Below, piece after piece: positions 7,880 to 10,699 of a stretch of 10,699 bases of DNA. The notes under the pieces were generated by a model. It was given only the letters and a program-made list of their open reading frames with translations, did no database searches and had not been told where the DNA came from. A program made the translations under genes and the position numbers. Within the stretch, counting starts at the first letter, position 1; each line of letters begins with the position of its first letter. Origin of the DNA: DASUNQ01 sp036277075 (lineage in GTDB: Bacteria; Acidobacteriota; Thermoanaerobaculia; Multivoradales; UBA5704); the NCBI GenBank assembly GCA_036277075.1, contig DASUNQ010000262.1:1-10699 (forward strand). The letters are read 5' to 3'.

Positions 7880-8914
7880 TCAAGCCTCCTGCGCCCGCGC
7901 CAGCGGCTCCCGCTCCATCGCCTTGCCGGTCAGGCGGTAGAGCAGGAAGCGCACGCGCTGCGACCAGGGATACACCCGCGCCCGGAGGTGAGCGACGGAG
8001 TTGGGGTCGTGGATGGATCGCGCCGGGATGAGCCCCAGGCTCGGCGGCTGGTTGCGGATGTTGTAGCGCAGCCGCTCGGTCTCGGTCTCGTCGAGGAGGC
8101 GGTCGAGGGTCACGGTCGCGGCGTCGAGCCAGGGCGAGGTCGCCTCGTCCCAGGGCTCGAGCTGGTCGAAGGCCGACGGGTCGCGGTCGCCGGGGACGCC
8201 GTCGCGCAGCGCGAGCTGCAAGTGGTAGACCACCGCGCCGCGACCGAAGCGCTCGCGGTACTCACGGCGCAGGTAGTCCTCGGGCAGCGCGCAGTCGGGC
8301 CGCCGCTTCTGCCGCCACGGCGTCGCCACGTCCTCGGCGTCGGGGAGCCCGCTCTCGGCGCCGCGGTCCCCGGGCAGCAGGCGGTAGCGGACGTAGCGCG
8401 TGCGGCCGTCCTCGGCGCGGAAGTAGAACTGGATCTGCGAGTGGTAGACGACCTGCGCGTAGGAGCTCGGCGCGCGCCGCAACGACCAGGTGAAGACGTG
8501 CTGCGCCTTGGGGTTGCTGGTCAGCACCTCCTCCAACCCGCGCTCGCCGCGCATGATGCCGAGCGAGAACTGCCAGACCGACCAGGCGTGCATGAAGGTG
8601 CCGAGGCCGGAGTTCATCACCAGGTCGAGCAGGGTCTCGCCGCGGTCGTCCAGGAGCTTGAGCGCGGCGCCGCGCAGGTCGAGCGTCGCGTCGTCGCGGA
8701 ACGACACCGTGCCGTGGCGCAGCCGCACCGGAAAGACCCGGCCCGGCCGGAACAGCTCGTGGGCGGGGAACCGCGGGTCGTCCACCACCCGGAGCGTCCC
8801 GGCGCCCGCCACCCCCCAGGCGTGGGTCGAGCGGCCGCGCTTGGCCAGGGCCGCCAGGCAGAAGAGGACGGTCAAGGCGACGGTCAGGGCGTGCAGCTTG
8901 AGCTTCTCGATCAT
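7880..8914 (-). CDS. Small catalase-related haem protein, N-terminally membrane-anchored (allene oxide synthase-like candidate)
   Basis: 344 residues, shorter than typical monofunctional catalases (about 480 or more) and close to the minimal catalase-like class. Catalase landmarks in order: STHAWGVAGAGTLRV with the candidate distal His31; FPVRLRHGTVSFRDDATLDL then RGAALKLLDD (81-90), matching the RFStv...D..RG.A.K block; DLVMNSG with candidate distal Asn101; SPWLDAATVTLDRLL; and R311-x3-Y315, the proximal RxxxY haem-ligand motif. Thr30 precedes the His where true catalases usually have Val; from memory, coral allene oxide synthase also has Thr there. Residues 7-23 are hydrophobic, so a membrane anchor or uncleaved signal is likely. 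It starts 10 nt after the lipoxygenase stop. Catalase-related proteins fused or adjacent to lipoxygenases convert fatty acid hydroperoxides to allene oxides or related epoxides, which is the favoured role. Plain peroxide detoxification is the alternative. Confidence 0.82.
   Translation of the reverse strand: MIEKLKLHALTVALTVLFCLAALAKRGRSTHAWGVAGAGTLRVVDDPRFPAHELFRPGRVFPVRLRHGTVSFRDDATLDLRGAALKLLDDRGETLLDLVMNSGLGTFMHAWSVWQFSLGIMRGERGLEEVLTSNPKAQHVFTWSLRRAPSSYAQVVYHSQIQFYFRAEDGRTRYVRYRLLPGDRGAESGLPDAEDVATPWRQKRRPDCALPEDYLRREYRERFGRGAVVYHLQLALRDGVPGDRDPSAFDQLEPWDEATSPWLDAATVTLDRLLDETETERLRYNIRNQPPSLGLIPARSIHDPNSVAHLRARVYPWSQRVRFLLYRLTGKAMEREPLARAQEA
7885..7890 (-). promoter_or_regulatory. Shine-Dalgarno AGGAGG for the flavoprotein gene
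   Basis: Read on the minus strand, AGGAGG is followed by seven nt and then ATG (7877). It lies inside the last codons of the catalase-like gene. It fixes the ATG as the start over the TTG at 7883 and implies translational coupling. Confidence 0.85.
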
Positions 8915-8917
8915 CGG

Positions 8918-8923
8918 CCCTCC
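8918..8923 (-). promoter_or_regulatory. Shine-Dalgarno GGAGGG for the catalase-like gene
   Basis: On the minus strand the lipoxygenase stop TAG (8927-8925) is followed by C, then GGAGGG, then CCG and ATG (8914). The spacing is a little short, but the match is strong and sits in the 10-nt gap, supporting this start and a single transcript with the lipoxygenase. Confidence 0.75.
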
Positions 8924-8924
8924 G

Positions 8925-10699
8925 CTAGATGTTGACCCGCGCCTGGACGTCGTAGATGTCGACCTCGCATGACCTGAACTCCTCCTCCCGGCTGCGCAGC
9001 AGCTCGAGCAGCACGGGATGGATGTCCCCCTCCGTGTTGGCCATGATCATGCCGTAGCGGTTGCCGGAGAGGAAGCGCGCCAGGAACATCTGGTAGGCGG
9101 CCTCCCTGGGCGTCGGCGCGATCGAGAGGTCCGACTCCGGCCCGAAGGCGCCGTTGCGCAGGCCGAGCGACGCGTAGAGCACCTCGCCCCCCTCGTCGTA
9201 CTGCCGGGAGTTGGACCAGGCGTGGCCGAAGGAGGCGTGGAAGATCGCGTAGCGGCAGAGCTGCTTCAGGTTCTCGAGGTCGCCGGGGGCGGGCTCGTCG
9301 CCCCGCGTCACCGGCCGCACCGCGCGCAGCACCCCCCCGACCTCCTGGCGCGGCACGCCGGGGTCGTCCAGCTCGTTGCGGTCGATCCATTCGTCGCCCG
9401 GGTCGGAGGGCAGCGGCGCGTAGGGCAGGCTGTGCGCGACCAGGTCGCGCGAGAAGCGGTGGACCTCGGGCCAGCGCGCGACGATGCCCGGCCCGCGCTC
9501 GGCGAAGAAGACCTCCACGTAGGCCGTGACGACCTCCCAGAAGAGGTTGGCCGCCTTGGCGTAGTGGTGCGTGGCGCAGAGCGGCCGGCGCGGCCGCCAG
9601 CCGGTCCAGTCGAGGCTCGCCATCTGGTCGACGAAACGGTCGATGACCGACTCCGGGGTGAGCGCCGAGGCGACGTTGAGCACCCCGGTGCGGCCGAAGA
9701 CCAGGGTGTTGCCGTCGACGTTGACGCGGGTCACCTCGCGCAGGTGCGGGAAGAGGAGGTGGCGCAGCGGGTTCTTGCGCAGGTTGCGGCGGGCGGCGAT
9801 GGCGTACTGCTCGCTGTTCAAGTGGGTGCGGGCGAGGTGGAAGTCGATCTCGCCCCCCACTCCCGAGCAGACGCGGAAGATGCGCTTGGCGGCGAGCCAG
9901 CGCTCGCCGTCCTCGGGCGTCGCCGTGACCGGCTCGGCCAGCGGCGAGCGCGGCGCGGTGCCGCCGGGGAGGCGGCGCTGGACGGTGATCCGCACCGGCC
10001 AGAGCCGCTCGTCGCGGACCTCGAAGCGGACGTCGACGTTGGGCAGCTCGTGGACGCCGTCCTGCTCGTAGGCGTCCCAGTTGTACCAGTACCGCCAGCG
10101 TCCCGGCCGCTCGCGGTCGCCGGCGAGGAGACAGGGGTTGAAGCCGCTGAGCACCCGCTGCCCGAAGTACTCGTCGCTGCGCGTGTAGCCCGGCCGCTCG
10201 CGCTCCAGCGCGCGGGTGCGGTTCTCCGGGTAGTCGGCGTGGATCGCCGGCAGCGGCGGCCAGCGCGGGTTGAGGAGGTTCAGGACCTGGTGCTTGCGGG
10301 CGCGGAACTGGATGCCGTTGAAGCCGCCGACGCAGCGTTTCTGCGCCGTCCAGCGCTCGGCCGTGTAGGGGTCCGGGGGGTCGCGCAGGTCGTCGATCTT
10401 GACCCGCACGAGGCGGGTGTCCGGGTCGTAGAGCCAGTAGCGGACCCGCCGCTCGCCGCAGTCGAGCGTCGCGCCGCCGCCGCGGCCGTCGAGCGGCAGG
10501 GTGGCGATGCGGCGGCGCCCCGCGGCCTCGGGCCGGCGGTCGGCGCCGAAGCGGAAGGAGGTCTCGAAGAGCCGCAGCTCGAGCCGCGCCGGCGCGCCGC
10601 GGCCGTTGCCGCCGATGGGGAGCTCGAAGCGGCCGTCGCAGTCGGTCTCGCCGCCGGCGAGGAGGCGCGCGGCCCCCACCGGCGGGCGCGCCCACAGCT
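8925..10699 (-). CDS. Lipoxygenase (non-haem iron dioxygenase), 5' partial
   Basis: Dioxygenates cis,cis-pentadiene fatty acids to hydroperoxides. Residues are numbered from the in-frame GTG at 10679; the frame stays open to the right edge, so the real start is off-window. Iron ligands are all visible: FHLARTH (His281, His286; H-x4-H), FGHAWSNSRQYD (His486, Asn490; H-x3-N), and the C-terminal Ile584, whose carboxylate is the last ligand (ending ARVNI). Supporting family segments are SDEYFGQRVLSGFNPCLL (168-185), WLAAKRIFRV before the first His, NLRKNPLRHLLFPH (299-312) and VNVDGNTLVFGR. The visible N-terminus includes ETDCDGRFEL, the signature of a transthyretin/carboxypeptidase-regulatory-like beta sandwich, and no PLAT domain is recognisable. 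The catalase-related gene follows after 10 nt, echoing the known lipoxygenase/catalase-related partnerships. Positional and stereospecificity cannot be assigned by eye. Confidence 0.93.
   Translation of the reverse strand, partial: LWARPPVGAARLLAGGETDCDGRFELPIGGNGRGAPARLELRLFETSFRFGADRRPEAAGRRRIATLPLDGRGGGATLDCGERRVRYWLYDPDTRLVRVKIDDLRDPPDPYTAERWTAQKRCVGGFNGIQFRARKHQVLNLLNPRWPPLPAIHADYPENRTRALERERPGYTRSDEYFGQRVLSGFNPCLLAGDRERPGRWRYWYNWDAYEQDGVHELPNVDVRFEVRDERLWPVRITVQRRLPGGTAPRSPLAEPVTATPEDGERWLAAKRIFRVCSGVGGEIDFHLARTHLNSEQYAIAARRNLRKNPLRHLLFPHLREVTRVNVDGNTLVFGRTGVLNVASALTPESVIDRFVDQMASLDWTGWRPRRPLCATHHYAKAANLFWEVVTAYVEVFFAERGPGIVARWPEVHRFSRDLVAHSLPYAPLPSDPGDEWIDRNELDDPGVPRQEVGGVLRAVRPVTRGDEPAPGDLENLKQLCRYAIFHASFGHAWSNSRQYDEGGEVLYASLGLRNGAFGPESDLSIAPTPREAAYQMFLARFLSGNRYGMIMANTEGDIHPVLLELLRSREEEFRSCEVDIYDVQARVNI
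10560..10699 (-). other. Transthyretin-like beta-sandwich domain at the lipoxygenase N-terminus (partial)
   Basis: The frame reads LWARPPVGAARLLAGGETDC then DGRFELPIGG, the x-TDxDGRFEL pattern typical of transthyretin-like or carboxypeptidase regulatory-like domains, followed by a LELRLFET strand. It takes the place where eukaryotic lipoxygenases carry the PLAT/C2-like membrane-targeting sandwich. The start of the domain and any signal peptide lie off-window. Confidence 0.55.

Noticed and set aside
7881..7883. TTG start for the flavoprotein overlapping the catalase-like stop
   Set aside because: AGGAGG would lie only one nt upstream; the ATG six nt later has ideal seven-nt spacing.
2646..7940. 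Very long open frame on the + strand (1764 codons)
   Set aside because: Arg/Pro/Ala-rich shadow of the synthase in another frame, running on opposite the real minus-strand flavoprotein; no domain motif. High G+C removes stops from alternative frames.
10677..10679. GTG at 10679 as the lipoxygenase start
   Set aside because: It falls within a transthyretin-like strand pattern, and the frame is open to the window edge.

Overview
The window is about 74% G+C and fully coding, with no gap longer than about 10 nt between genes. Taxonomy cannot be read directly. A C-terminal acyltransferase fused to a polyunsaturated fatty acid (PUFA) synthase subunit is best known from myxobacterial Pfa3 proteins, so a myxobacterium or another high-GC, secondary-metabolite-rich lineage is a reasonable inference.

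The left 6.3 kb (+ strand) is the 3' part of one giant gene, open to the left edge. It encodes an acyltransferase (AT) domain, a helical linker, two FabA-like double-hotdog dehydratase units (each a pseudo-domain plus a canonical one), a PKS-type double-hotdog dehydratase and a terminal PlsC/AGPAT-type acyltransferase. This is the downstream half of a Pfa3/PfaC-like PUFA synthase. The expected KS-CLF part would lie off the left edge.

The right 4.4 kb (- strand) is a tightly packed operon read right to left. It holds a lipoxygenase (5' end off the right edge; Fe ligands H-x4-H, H-x3-N and a C-terminal Ile all visible), a small membrane-anchored catalase-related haem protein, and a CrtI/retinol-saturase-like FAD oxidoreductase. 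Spacings are 10 nt and 2 nt, with strong Shine-Dalgarno sequences. The operon converges on the synthase gene and the two coding ends overlap by 22 bp.

Taken together, the window looks like a bacterial oxylipin locus. A PUFA synthase would make the polyunsaturated chain and its AGPAT domain could offload it into lipid. The lipoxygenase would form a hydroperoxide, the catalase-related protein (possibly allene-oxide-synthase-like, with Thr before the distal His) would rearrange it, and the flavoprotein would alter double bonds. The individual family assignments are well supported by motifs; the pathway is inference from gene neighbourhood.
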